This document shows, piece after piece, positions 1 to 13,000 of a stretch of DNA of 64,000 bases. Position 1 is the stretch's first letter. Each line of letters starts with the position of its first letter. Position numbers and translations under genes: made by a program. The notes beneath the pieces were generated by a model. The model was not told the origin of the DNA, did no database searches, and saw nothing but the letters and a program-made list of their open reading frames with translations. The DNA is from Emydura subglobosa (Eukaryota > Chordata > Testudines > Chelidae): positions 2,529,206-2,593,205 of the forward strand of contig ML680055.1 of the NCBI GenBank assembly GCA_007922225.1, given 5' to 3'.

Positions 1-690
1 CTTACAGCAAGACGCTCCATGGCTCACTGACAATTGAAATGGGGAGTGATGTTAACCAGGCTGCCCAGAGCTTGGCATCAAGACACACTCTCACGGCATT
101 TGACCTCAAACTCACCCTCTGCATCAGGTGACAAGAGCCAGTCAAGGTTGGAGCCAGGTCCCAGCTTAGAGGGCTAAGGTGCCAAGAAACCTAGGGCACG
201 CTGGAGCCCTGAGAAGCAGAGAATGAGCGTAATAACTTTGCAGGAAAAGGAGCCCTTCCTCCCAGCGCCGTCAGACACGACCCATTATCTCAGGCCTGGT
301 TTTGCTGCTCAAAAAGCTGTAAAAGCCATGAAACTTGGGTCAAATAAGGGCGTTTTTATGTCAGTTTCTAGATAGTCATTGGTGACTCTCTGCGCCTGCG
401 TCTCGTCTTCCTCACCACAGCATCAATCAGGAGTAAATGCAGTGGTGTCAGTGTTCGAGTGATGGAAAACCCGGTGAGCCAGAGAGGAGTGTGACATGCT
501 GCTCCCAAACAGCCCAGAGCCACAGTGAGCTCCTTTTGGTGCCACCCCATCATCCTATGAGCCATTTCCTGCCTTAACACTGTTCAGCAGCAGAGCCTGC
601 AGGCCCGAGTCTCTATTGCCTCGTGTGTCACCTATGTCTAGAGACACGAGAACCCAGAATCGCCACGTGGTGATGATAACCCTCTTTCCA
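1..690. other. No recognisable feature
   Basis: Mixed-composition DNA with no coding exon, RNA gene or repeat that I can name. It lies beyond the 3' end of ARHGAP27. Confidence 0.5.
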
Positions 691-1388
691 CTCCACTAGT
701 ATCTCTGGAGCATGTTAAACAGAAGCTACTAATGTCAGACATTTTTAAATCAGCAGGTTCAGCTACCTTACATCCAAGAGTTTTAAAAGAGCTGGCTGAG
801 AAGCTTGCTGGACTGTTAATGTTGCTTTTCAATAAGTCTTGGAGCCCTGGAGAAGTTCCAGAAGGCTGGAAGAAAGCTAATGTTGTGTCAATTTTTAAAG
901 GTAAATGGGGTGACCTGGATAATTATAGGCTTGTCAGCCTGACATCAATCCCGGGCAAGATAACAGCGTGGCTGATATGGGACTCAATTAATAAAGAACT
1001 TCAGGAAGGTAATGCAATGAATGCAAATCAACATGGGTTTATGATCAATACATCCTGTCAAACGAACCTGATATCTTTTTTGATGAGATTACAAGTTTGG
1101 TTGATAAAGGTAATAGTGCTGCTGTAATATACTTGGTCTTGGTACTGCGTGATATTTTGATTAAAAAACGAGAATGCTATAAAATGAACGTGACACACAT
1201 TAAATGGATTAAAAACTGGCTAACTGATAGATCTCAGAATGTAACTGCCTACAGGGACTCGTCATGGAGTGGGTGTTTCAATGGTGTGCTGCAGGGAGCA
1301 GTTCCGGGCCCTGTGCTATTTAGTGTTTTTATCAATGACCTGGAAGAAAACAAAAGCCCTACTCACGGTTGCAGATGACACAAAAAAT
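690..1388 (+). mobile_element. CR1-type LINE fragment, reverse transcriptase region
   Basis: Translated pieces match CR1 reverse transcriptase: an LHPRVLKELAEKLAG stretch, NYRLVSLTSIPGKI, NQHGF, LQGAVPGPVLFSVFINDLEE and the start of the ADDT block at 1368. Stops and frame changes show it is dead. The copy breaks off right after the catalytic-motif region. Confidence 0.9.
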
Positions 1389-1810
1389 GCCCACCCCTTT
1401 CAGGAGTCCTGCTAAGCTCTCGGTGACACTGGGACATGGTGGCAAGGAGCTGCCACAACTATGCATTGGCTGACAAAGCATTTCCTTTCTTTTTGCTGCC
1501 ATTCCATTGCAATGCTTCTTGCATTATGGGAGCAGGTGACCCGCTCAAAGCGGCTGTTTCTGTGCTGACATGCTACGAATTCATTTGAGCACCTTTGTCA
1601 CAGCCCCTTTTATTCAACGCCTTTCTACGATGAAACAGTTTTAATCCTTCAGGCTCCCTTCCTGTGGAAATTTCCCCAGGTCACTAACCATTCTCGTCAC
1701 CTGGCTCTAAACCCCCTTCGGTTTATGCTACATCCTTTTTGAGAAGGCGCGAGCAGATCTGTGCACCTCATCCCTGGGAGGGCAGCCCCTTGATTTACAC
1801 AATGGCATGA
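1389..1810. other. Unrecognised segment between two CR1 pieces
   Basis: About 420 bases of mixed composition that match neither flanking CR1 piece. No terminal repeats or target duplication are obvious. Confidence 0.4.
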
Positions 1811-1814
1811 TGAT

Positions 1815-2345
1815 ACTGCCTGCAGTGACTAACCAAAACAGCATTGGTAGGAGCATTGCCAGCAGATGCAGGGAAGTGATTATTCCCCTCTATTCAGCAC
1901 TAGTGAGGCTGCATTTGGAGTATTGTGTCCAGTTTTGGGCCCTCCACTACAGGAAGGATGTGGACAAATTGGAGAGAGTCCAGCGGAGGATAACAAAAAT
2001 GATGAGGGGGCTGGAGCACAAGACATGAGGAGAAGCTGAGGGAACTAGGCTTGTTTAGTCTGCAGAAGAGAAGAGTGAGGGGGGATTTGATAGCAGCCTT
2101 TAACTACCTGAAGGGGGGTTCCAGGGAGGATGGAGCTAGGCTGTTCTCAGTGGTGGCAGAAGCAGCAGCAATAGTCTCAAGCTGCAGCGGGAGTGGGGGT
2201 CTAGGTTGGATATTAGGAAAAAATTTTCCACCGGAGGGTAGTAAGGCACTGGAATGGGTTACTAGGGAGGTGGTGGAATCTCCATCCTTAGAGGTTTTAA
2301 GGCCCTTCTTGACACAGCCCTTGTAGAAGTAAGGATTGGGCCCTT
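1815..2345 (+). mobile_element. CR1-type LINE fragment, C-terminal and 3' part
   Basis: Encodes [20 protein letters not shown] then [14 protein letters not shown] and, in another frame, [20 protein letters not shown], the typical CR1 C-terminus, followed by a 3' tail (ttttaaggcccttcttgac). The wording differs from the 690-1388 copy enough to be another CR1 subfamily. Confidence 0.9.
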
Positions 2346-3790
2346 AAGAATCCTGGTTCAAACAACATGGCTTATGGGTGGAAGGCGGGGGGGGGCTGAA
2401 GATAAAATGCAGACACGCTGAGCTCCTGAGTCAATCGACCTCCGGCTCCGCATGCCACCTGCGGGGGACCCTGCCCCTACTACAGATGGCTACTGCCATT
2501 GCCCATGGTTTCCAATAGGGCTGAAGCCAGGGGCTGCCCTCAAGAAAGGTGACCTCCCCCCCCCAGGAGCTGTGGTTAGGGGAGGGTCATTTGCTCTTTA
2601 CACAGTCGTAATATGGAGCAACCCTAGGAGCCCAAACACGCCAGGCCTGCCTCCCTCTATACAGCTGCTGTGGCAGGTCTGGGGCCTGCAAAACACAATG
2701 AGCACCGCTAGAGGGCTCACACGCTACTTAAAGGGATACAACCTTATACTACACTTAGGAGCTGGTGAGGTGATTTTTGCCCTCATGTTTTCCTTTCTCT
2801 GCAGAGCAATGCCTGACCCTGGGACTCTGGTATTGTCCCATAGGTACCAGCCTCCGTGCCAAAGCAAAGGATTTTAATTCCTTTATTTAGGCAGGTTTTT
2901 TTAGGTGGTGCCTACATTTTTACAAGCACCCCATCCCTCGCACACTCCGTTTCCACAGGGGTGTGGCCCTGCTTCTTCTGGTACCTTCCTGCTCCCAGGA
3001 GGTTGATCTCACTGCCACGCTGGTCGGTCGCTATTACCTGGCGTTGCAGTCATGTGACCAGTCCTGGGTCAGGACCGCTGTGTTTTCGCTGCACAGTGTC
3101 CGCCTTTGCACACCCGCAAACGACACGCAGGCTGTGAGGCGGCGGAGCTCAGGGCCACAGGCAGCTCATGTGCAAGACAGGTGTGCGCTGGGGAAGGAAC
3201 AGCTTTGAAACATATTAGTGTCTCTTGGCAAATGGCATTTTTAAAACCCCCGCCGCTCTGCTTGCGTTGGGTGCAGCTGGCAACGGCGTTCCCCACCCCA
3301 GTCTCTTTATTCGGCGCCAACCTTTTCTCAGGATCAGTTTCACTTTTTTAATCAACAGGTTTCCTTTGATCAAATTTTTTTTTTTAAAAGTTGATGTTTC
3401 TTTTTTTTGGGAGGTGGGGCTGCGGGGCAGGAAATCCCACGTGGGGGCTGAGCCGACCACACACTTCCTTCTTTCAAACACGGTCAACAGGCAGTGAAAC
3501 ATTTCGATCCAAAATGCGGATTAAAAAGATAAAAGTTCACAAGAGAAGTCAAACACCAACAATGATACGAAACTGATTTTGACCTTTTCTGCACGATTTT
3601 TTTTTTATTCACTTGTCGACCCGCTGTACTGAAAAGCCAGCTACTGCATGACTCAATCTCACCTGGGGCACGAGAGTTGGGCTCTGAGAAAATTGTACTC
3701 TCATCCTTCTACACGGTCTGCTGAGCTGCAGATTTCAAAGCATGTTGGGCCAGATTTTTAAAGGCATGTAAGTGCCTAAATGCCTTTAAA
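2346..3790. other. Intergenic DNA, nothing identified
   Basis: Contains short homopolymers (poly-T near 3377 and 3598) and no gene or named repeat that I can support. Confidence 0.4.
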
Positions 3791-3799
3791 AATCTTGCC

Positions 3800-3945
3800 C
3801 TTTATTGTTAGTCTCATTTCATAGATGGGGAAACTGAGGCACAGTGTGGGGACATCATTTACCCAAGATGAGCCAGCAGGCCAATGGGAAAGCTGGTCAC
3901 CCAGTTCCCAATACGGCACCCTATCCACTGAGCCGCACTGCCCTT
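3800..3945 (-). mobile_element. MIR-like SINE fragment, reverse orientation
   Basis: The plus strand shows the diagnostic reverse MIR core: gatggggaaactgaggcaca, then acccagttcccaa and ctatccactgagcc, the complement of the tRNA-like head and core. Confidence 0.75.
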
Positions 3946-4839
3946 CAGACAGACATCCCTTCCTTGCCTCCCTCTAAAGAAATGGAGGGTTGTGGACCGA
4001 TCCATGTGCATCACAGCACCTCTAGAGAATTTCCTTCGGTGTGCACGGCCGGCGGGAGCAGGGACATGTGCTCATTCATTGGTGCCATTTGCTTGACTAG
4101 ATCTTGGGTGTCACCTTGTCTTTGGCTGGTATTCCCGTGCTCGCTTTGTGCTCTGCAAAGGATTTAGTGGCTCTGCTCCGCATCAGACCATGCACTTGGC
4201 TGGATTTCAACCCCGGCTGCCTAATCAGTAAAACCAGGAAGTGCAATGACAGCCAGACAAACCAGTGCGCGATCCAGATTGCATTCCTATGCAAAGCCAG
4301 GCGTTGGGAAGAGAACCAGCAGAGCCGCTGTCAGAGAAAGGACTTAGCCCTGGCGTCTGAGCCCACGGGCAACGCCCGCAGGAAATTCAGTCATTGTCAG
4401 GCCAGAATGAGATCAATATCATCATCTGGTCTGCCCATGGGCAGAGACTGGACAAGTGACTTCGCTAGAGGCTGGAATAAATCCATGGCTTCTGACTCCC
4501 GCCTCCGCGCCAGGCTACTGGACCACGTTTCACGTCCCACATGCTGGGTAAGAACAGGAGAGGAATCCCTGTTTCTAACACGAAATCGGCTCTTTCTTAA
4601 GAGCACTTTTTGCTGAGACGGGGTAGCGGCGGCTGGCCTTCTAGCCCCGTGCACACAGACACTCCCGGGCATCCCCTCCTGCACCCTGGGCTCCTCCCTT
4701 TGCGTCCCGCCCGCTGCTACAGACCTGGCTTCTCTTCCCGACCTTGCCCTGACCTGCTGTGCGCCCCTGGGCAAATCCTCTTTATTTCTCTGCCCAGCCC
4801 TGGACGCTGCTGTTTAGACGGTGAACGCTTTGGAGCTGG

Positions 4840-5165
4840 CCGGGAGATTTCCGTGAAAACGTTTTCTCAGTGAAAAAGGGCTTTTTGAACAATCTGCCCC
4901 AAAAACGTTGGTATCCTTTGACGCCGGCCCCTGAAAACGCTTCACTTCAAGTCAAAAAAAATCTTTCATTCAGTTTAATTTAGATCAAAACATCACCTCG
5001 TCATTGTTTGTAGGCTCCCCCCGCCTTCAGTGGGTCGGTAGGGGGTGAGGGGCAGGAGCACAAAAAAGTCCCAAACCAAAAAAATTGTGTTTTGATTCAA
5101 ATCTAAACGAAATTTTGAGCAAACGCTACTCCATCAAATTTTGAAGTTGCTTCACAGAAAATCAC
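4840..5165. repeat. AT-rich dispersed repeat ('aaaattttg' type)
   Basis: Rich in short aaaatttt, gaaaacg and tcaaaa words, ending at an 'agccctgcc' boundary. Similar stretches recur at 7915-8015, 12195-12400, 44810-45340 and 48000-48240. It is probably an old DNA transposon; the class is not determined. Confidence 0.4.
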
Positions 5166-5169
5166 GATC

Positions 5170-6690
5170 ATTTCCCCACTAGCCCTGCCCGCCCTGTGTT
5201 TGTGTAGGGCCTACTAGACCAGGGCGTGCCTGCAACACAGACAGACAGCACCCTGAATGGACTGGGTGCCTTGAGGCATTGTTGTTGGGGAGTGGACAGG
5301 ATTCTTGGATACTCCCATGGTCATCCAGTGGCAATGGGGCAAGCTTGTGGGGTGGAAGACAGTTGTGTGTGCGTGGGGGGATGGGTGCTAAGGGGGGCTC
5401 CAGAGAGGGGAAGATGGTGGGGCGACAGAGGTGTGGAGGGACAGGCAGACCCAGGAGGAGGAGCGGGGCATGAGAAAGAGAGGCAGGAGGACCCTGAGTA
5501 TTGGGACTGGCTCACGGCTACTCAGCTCAGAAATACTCGCCCGCCCCCTGGCTGTGCAGAAATGGCCCCCGCTAGGGCTGGGGGCGGGACAGACCCCCGC
5601 CTTCTGCACAGGTTTGCCCAGGACGACGTTTTGAGACCAGGGCAGTCTCAGGCAAGGCACCAGCAGAGCCAAGGAGCCCTTTAAATGCCCAGCACTTGGA
5701 GGCCAGCGTCAGTGGCTAAGGCCCAGGGGGGTGGTGGATTTCACCCCCTTCCGTGGCCTGCACCGGCTCCAAGCTGCCGGCTGTCCCAGCCCCAGCTCAC
5801 AGCCACGTCAGGATAACAGCAGCCAGCCTAGGCTGGGGTGACGGCACCACAGTAGGACTCAGGTGGCCTGGGTTCAATTGCCCAGAGAGCCACGCCCCGG
5901 CGGGCAGCCTGGAGCAGGGTTCTGCTGGGCAGAGTTTCAAGAGGGCGCAGCTGCTCCCGTGGGGGGGAGGCTCTCGCTCAGAGGGGGAGCTGGCCTCTTC
6001 TGAAAACCTGCCTCTGGGCCTCTCAGCACATCACAACCGCGGGAGGGTCTGGGGACCAGTCCCCAGTGGCTGGCAGGTGCTCGGGGCTGCCCCGCCAGGG
6101 CTGAGCACTGAGCCCGGCCTGCATGACAGGGGGGTCGGGGGCTGCTTTGGCTGAGAAGCAGAAGCGCATGCAGAGGTGCGGAGGCCGTAGCACCAGAGCC
6201 CAGGGGGAGGCCTGGCTGGGGCCGGCCCAGGCCTGGAGGGGAGGCGTGAGCTGTGTAGGGGTGGGGCCCTTGCGCTGCTCTTGCTGGCAGTTCCTGTGGT
6301 GCACGGGGGCAGAGAGCTGATGCTGGTGAGCGCGTTTCCTCCTTCACGCCCTGGGAGGCCGTCCAGCCCCATCTCCGGCACCTCCTTGGGCGGTGTGTAC
6401 CTGCCGTCAGGGGAACGTGCACCGCCCCACAGAGAGCATGGCCCTTCCCAGCGAGTTGTTTTAAACGGCAGCAGCCAGTCAGCCTGAAGCTTGGAGCCCT
6501 TCGCTCCCCAGGGAACGGCCAGCCAGAGGCTAATCCAGCCCGGGACAAAGCCCAGGCTGCACGCGTGTTTTGCAGAATGACCAATCTAGCTCCTGTTTCC
6601 TCAGACTCCATTTGCCCATCTCTAAAGGAGGCCGACTGGTTGCATGGCTCCAGTGGCCAAGGACCCAGAGTCAGCCCAGGTAGCCACAGG
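5170..6690. other. Intergenic GC-rich DNA, nothing identified
   Basis: Several open frames overlap here on both strands, as expected from high GC content. None shows a domain, splice sites or conserved motif. Confidence 0.45.
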
Positions 6691-6831
6691 CCAGCATCAG
6701 CATTGCCAGTTTATTAAGGATGGTCGCCACCATTGTCTTGAGTCGGGGCTGAGACAATTCAGCAGTCGCCCCAGCCTGTCCCAGCGACTCTACTCCTGCC
6801 TTTCAGCATCGGCTCTGTCTCGCCACCAGGC
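6690..6831 (-). other. ARHGAP27: ARHGAP27 3' untranslated region (short, proximal)
   Basis: The sequence after the stop codon has no open frame and leads to an AATAAA about 120 bases on. The cleavage point is assumed 10-25 bases beyond the signal. Longer forms using more distal signals are possible. Confidence 0.6.
6710..6715 (-). terminator. Polyadenylation signal AATAAA
   Basis: AATAAA on the minus strand, 117 bases after the stop codon, with a GT-rich stretch (ctgatgctggcctgtggc) just downstream. It is the first canonical signal after the coding region. Confidence 0.7.
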
Positions 6832-7009
6832 TTAGCTGTCTGGGAAGATGTAGTTGTGTTGATTTAAGATGTGCTCCACTATCTGGTTCTGGAAGACCAT
6901 GTGCATTGCCATGTTTCCTTCCTCAGTCTCTGGTCTCAGGAGAGTGGGCCCAAACACAATGGCCACGCTTTGCACAGACATCCGGTTCTGCTCCCTGTAG
7001 TCGATCACG
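6832..7009 (-). CDS. ARHGAP27: ARHGAP27 exon 15: last coding exon and stop
   Basis: It completes Arg858 and encodes residues 859-916 followed by TAA at 6834-6832. The acceptor is tttctctctccag|CG. It contains the conserved Asn866 and VAIVFGPTLLRP of RhoGAP domains and ends HNYIFPDS, similar in place and length to the mammalian IFPPH terminus. Confidence 0.97.
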
Positions 7010-10000
7010 CTGGAGAGAGAAAGGACAGTCGGCCACTGGGAACTGCCATAGGCGTTTCTCATGCTGACTAATGCCCCACTTCTGTGTTACTGACAGGAAT
7101 GGACTGAGCCCGGAACCATGCCTGGTTTGAATTCAGCACATCATGGCAGTACCAGGGGATTAGGGCTCAACAAGCAACTGAGGGTGAAAGAAGGAACCTA
7201 GCAACCACGGGGCTTGTCCAAAGTTTTCCATCGAACGTGTTTTCTGATGGGAAATGGGTTTGCCTAAATTAATTTTTTTCCACGGGACATGTCTGCTTTC
7301 CACAGAAAGCTGAACGCCTGGAAACCGAAATATCGCAATTAAAGAAATTCTGCTGCAGTGCCTCATGGGAGTTGTAGTTTGGTTTCCTCAAGTCCCCATT
7401 CTCCGCTAGGGGCTGGGCTTCCCAGCCAGACTACAACTCCCAGGATGCATCATGGCCAAAGACTCCCACGATGCACTGCCTCTCCTGTTCAAGATTGTGA
7501 TGCATTGTGGGAGATGTAGTCCAACCAGGGAACTTGGCCTATAGCTAGAGGTCTCAGATGTAAGAGTAGTGTGCTATGCTATTGCCAGCCTTACATCTGC
7601 GCTGCCTTCAAAGCCACTGCTCACTGGCCGCCCAGCTCTGAGGACAGTGCACAAGTAAGGGTGGCAATACCATGACCCCCCGACAATAGGCTTGTGACCC
7701 CCCCTTTTGGGTCGGGACCCCCCATTTAAGAAGCGCTGTGGAGAAATCACATTTTTGCTACACATCCACAATGTTTGCTATTTATGCCGTGACCCGCTTG
7801 CGAGAACCGTGTGATTTCTCTGTGACTAAGTGGACCCCCCCTTATAGCAGAGAATGGGAACACAAGGCACCGTAATTACAACTCCTAGGAGGCACAAAAC
7901 AGTTCGGGTTTTGGACAACATTTTTTACCATTCAAATTTTCACTGAAAAAGAAAAATAGCAAAATTTTCCACAGAAAATTTCACTACAACAATTGTTTTC
8001 TTGTTTTCGCTTGAAGTAACCCGCCCCCATTTTCCACTCAATGCTGGGTGAGCACCATGCAGCAGGAGGAGCTGTTAAAATCCAGCTGGGTGGAAGAGGC
8101 CTGCAGAGTCCCACGGGATCACAATCAAGCTCAGGAAGAACCCTGCAAAGGGCATGGCCAGGGGAGTTTTGAAGGGTCTGCCAGGAACCCAGGCTAGCAC
8201 CTGGGCTGCAAATCTCTGCCTGGAGGAGACTAGCATGGACAGGCATGGAGGTATAAAGGAACCCAGCAGTAGCTTAATTTCCTTCTCCCCTTCCGAGGTT
8301 CTACCACTAGATTTGACTTCCTCCGACTGCACCGTGCCTCTGAAAATCTGGTCCTATATATCTGCCAGGTCCCTGCTGCTGCCTGCATTGTGCTGCCATC
8401 TCTCCCCTACTCCAGTCAGCAGCATGGTACAGGACAGTGGTGAGGGCTGGGCGGAGTGCTGCATAATACTGCCGATGAGGGCGGAGGGAAAGCCAGCGGC
8501 ACAGACCTGCAGGATAAGTGCTCTGGCCGGAGCAGTGATTTCTGGCCTCTCTTGCTCCTGCTGGCCGTGCTCAGACATAGCAGAGGAATGCACGGATGGC
8601 TGGGGGCCGTGCAGCTTAAAGCACAAAGATCCGTGCACATCGAGGGGTCTGGAAATGGCCTGCAGGGCAGGCACTCACCGGCAGAGGTGCTGGAAGAGAA
8701 CCTTCATGGTGTGGTGGTTGGCCTCGGGCAGGGAACACACCAGGTCACGGATGTACTTGCTGCGCTTCGCCTGGTCGTGTATTTCTACAACGCAACGGAA
8801 AAACAGGTCACATTCCTCCTCCGCAGGTCTGGGCGTCAGACAGAGCGTGGGATGGGGGCCCAGGACTGGGACTCAGGAGATCTGGGCTCTCCCCTGGCTC
8901 CATCACCGGCTGCCCATGTGACCTCGAGGATCCGAGACCCAGAGAGACGGGGTGCAGGTGTAAGCTGTCAGAGCTCCATTGACATCGCTGGCGCTAGAGC
9001 AGTTCCCACCCACAGAGGACCTGCCCCAGCAGGATTTGTCCAGCAGTAACCCGGGGATAATATACCTCACAGAGCATTACAAGGATAAATCCACTCGTGC
9101 CCTTGATGTGCTCAGATATTAGGGGTGGGGGGGAACCTCTGACAAGTAGCTAGATAGAGAAATCACATCTTCCCCCAGGGAACCAAATTAGCTGGTCCAG
9201 GACAGCCTGCGGTTCAGAAATCATTTCTCCCTGCTGGGACTCTGGGTTTGCCCAGCAGCCAATGCAAGGATTAGACTGTAACAAGCGATTCCCACGAACA
9301 GCAGTTCAAACAGCGGCTGGCTTCTTAGCCCACTGCTCGGCAGCAGACGTGGACCAGAGGCTGGGTCTGCTGGCTCTCGTCCAAACCAGCTGGGCTTGGA
9401 CCTCAAACTGAGGCTGTGGAGGGCTTTAACCTGCCATGCATTTATGGCGTCGCCTCAGACAAACCGCAGGTCAGCTGGGAAAGCACAGCTGGTTGGATGG
9501 GAGCCATTCCCAGAGTGGCACCGCACGCTACCCCAGCGTCCAGCCGTGTGGTCAGAACGCCGGACTCCGCGGAGCATGCGGCAGTATTCTCAGTCGAACC
9601 CCCCCATGTCCTGGTGTACGTCTGCACGGCACGCAGCAGTGCGCTAAAGGTAGCCGGGTGGCCGTGCTGGCCCGGGTGGTGACTCAGGCTAGCTGCCTGA
9701 GTACGTGCCCGGGGAGCCGGTGGGACTGCATCAGGTGGCTAGCCCGAGCCGCCACTCGTGCCTCACTGGCCTTGCTGCTATTTGCAGGTGCTAGCTCGCA
9801 GAGTGCTAGTCTGTCTACGCAGGCTGGAAACCACCCCGCCCAGCCGCAGCAGAGAGGTTCCCTTAATGAGAACAGGAGAGCTCTCTTCACAGTCTACTCT
9901 TGCGTCTTGGGGGCTGGGAGAGGGAAGCAGGCTTTGGGGATGAATTACGGGGTGAACGGGCTCGGGAAATCACGAGAACGGCGCTGCTGGGACGATGACT

Positions 10001-13000
10001 GGCTGCCAGCCACACCCAGACAGGCTCTGCTGGCGTCTCTTGTCCCTTACTGATCGCACTGGTGAATTTGTCAAAGTAGCTGAAGGGGAACAGTGGCTCC
10101 GGCAGCTCTCGAAAGAAAAGCTTCAACGCGCCCGTGATGACGTGGACATCCTCCCACCGGCCGTCATCCAGGTCCAGATGTTCATCTGCAGGGAGCAGGC
10201 AGGCAGGTTAGACCCTGCAGTGGTACCGGGGTGAGGCACAGGGGCTTCCTCTACACCTCTGTGTCAAGTCAGAGACTTTCCCGGGCCCTGAGCACGTTCA
10301 AGTTAAGCCTGTGCCCAGTGCGTGCATAGGACCAGAGCGCAGAGAGGAGAGTGCTGCTCTTTAGTCCAGCCCGGGGGGGGGGGGGGGGGGGGGACACGGA
10401 AGTATCAGCTACGTGTTTTGAACAGGGAGGGTGATTAGCCACTGGAACAAGGAACCGAAGGACGGGGGAGATCCGCCACCTCTTGAAGTCTTCAGCTCCA
10501 GAGCGGAGGCCTTTCGGGAAGACGGTTTAGCCAAACACCAATTACTGGGCTCAGCACAGGGGTAACGGGGCGAGGGACTCTGCCCGTGCTGTGCAGGAGG
10601 TCAGCTTAGATGATCTAAATGGCCCCTTTTGCCCTTAGACCCTGTGAATCCAAACAGGAGTGGAACGAGGGCTGCAATTCAGTGCACGCCAACACCACTT
10701 GCCGGAACCACTTACACGAAGTATCTAAAAAGTGCCTTGTTCTGGGTTTGTCCAGCACCGAGCACAGCCGGGTCCTGAGCCTCTGGGCGCTGCGGTAACA
10801 CCACTAGTAACCCAAGGCTGACCTCCGGATGGAAGGTGCTAGGGAGATGCCATTGCTAGTATCGCTGCAGTGAGACTGGACACGGCTTTCTCCTCCGATT
10901 CTCACAAACCCAGCTGAATGAGGGTCCCGCTGCTGGTCCCACGGTGCTCATGGGATGCGTCTGCCTCTGCTAAGAGCCCCCCCCCCCAAGGATAACCCAA
11001 AGGGGGCAGAGCAGGAACTAGCTGCGTTCCTACATCTGGCAAGTCCCTGTAGTATCTAGTGGGCAGGGAACGGCTGAGAGATTGCTGCCGGCCCCTTGCA
11101 GAGACCAGCGCACACCCCAGGCCTCGCTCTGTCTGTCTGAACAGCAACGCATGCTTTGAAATCCGGAGCCCAGAATCTGCCCCACATTCTGCCTGGCGTT
11201 GATCACAGCCCACGGAGAATCACAGGGCAAATCTCCCATTGGCTTCAATGGGCACAGGATCTCAGCCACAGCTTTTCAGACCAGAGGGGCCCATTTTGAT
11301 CATCTAGTCCAGTGGCTCTCAACCGCTCCAGATGACTGCGCCCCTTCCAGGGCTCTGATTGGTCTTGCACGCCCCAAGTTTCACCTCACTTGGAAACGGT
11401 TTGCTTACACAATCAGCCATCAAAATACAAGATTGCAGCACACTCTTACTGGAAAATGGCTGATGGTCTCGTGTTTACCATCTAATTATACAATAACTCA
11501 CTGGACTATAAATCGTTGTGCTTCCATTTCAGCGCACAGCGCACAGGGCAGTGTAAACAAGACACTGCCTGTATGAAATGCTAGTCTGTGCTGACTTTGC
11601 TAGTGCTTCTTATGTTGCCTATTGAAAACTTTGGCAAATATCTAGCGGAGTTGATGTACCCCCTGGAAGACAGATCTCTGGTTGAGGACCACGGATCTAG
11701 TCTCACCTCCTGTGTAACACAGACCAGAAAACCACACCCAGAGATTCCTGCACCGAGTCCATTAACTTCTGGTTGAGCCAGAGAGAGACACCAACTGTTA
11801 ACACTTCAGAGTGATGAGGGATCCACCCCACCCTAGGCCAGTTGTTCCAGTGGTTATTTACCCCTGCTGTAAACCATGGGCCCCCTATTTGCAGTGTGGG
11901 TGTTCTCGCTCCAGCGTCCACCCACTGGACGTTGCTGTACTTCTGTCTGCAGGATTAAAGAGCCCTCCGCTATCAGACACCTTCACTGCTTTTTTTTCCC
12001 AATATGCTGAGCTCTTCTAAAAACAGGACCACTTCTTGTGGCGTCTAAATGGGAGCTGGTCCTTGTAGGCGGAGAGCACATCCTCCCCTAGCCGTCTCTT
12101 TCATAAGCTAAGTAGATCTCTGTTAGCCTGTGGCCCTTTCTGTCTCTCCACGAGGCAGGTTTTCCAGATCTTGAATCTAGAACTGGTTAAGACTCAGAAT
12201 TGCCATTCCGGGGGAAATTCTGACATTAAAAAAGGTTCATTCCAATTTGGAATGGAAAATAGAATTTTCCCAGTTTCCATAGAAGGGAAACGGAAGTTTT
12301 CATTTGGGAAAAAACTGAACCGGACTAGATGACTCCAGGGACGCTCCTGTTTCATTGGAAAATTCCCCAACCAGCTGTTCCTGAATTGTGACTCTTCTCT
12401 GAAATCTCACCAATTTTTCCACACCCTTTTTAACGTGGGGACACAGTATTCTGGTGACAAATGACCCAAAGAGGCTTTCAAAGCCTGACCGGTTGACCTG
12501 GTTCTGGATTGGTTCACCTTCCTAAATCGGAAAAAGATTTTAAAAAACCCAAGGGGAGTTTATTTAGAGACATTCGATGGTGAAAAAGAGTCACACCACA
12601 CGCTGAAAGCAGGCCTACCGTGATCCACTTTGTAGCGCAGTTTCTGCACAGTGGCCAGATTTCCACTTATTCGATAAAGTCCATCGATGTCCAAACCTAT
12701 AGGGCAGAGAACAAAACGACCAGTCGCCCACGGCCAACCGGACAAAGGGAACATGCCAAGAAGGAGCTGGAGAGAAGTGGCCCTAGAGCAGTGGTTCCCA
12801 ACCTGTGGCCTGGGGGGTCAGAAGTGGCCTGCAGTTCCCCTGCCGCTGGCTGCATAAGGACCCAGGTGGAGCGCGTTTCTGTGGGGCTAAAAGACCAGTG
12901 CGGGCTTCTTGCTGCAGCCAAGGGGACGGGAGATCAGTGCTCCCCTCCCCCTGGCTGTAACAGGGAGCCCGGCAAAGCGCTCCTGGGTTCAAAGACACTA

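Noticed and set aside
732..1378. Reverse-transcriptase-like open frames as a functional gene
   Set aside because: Frameshifts, truncation and loss of the rest of ORF2 show a dead CR1 copy.
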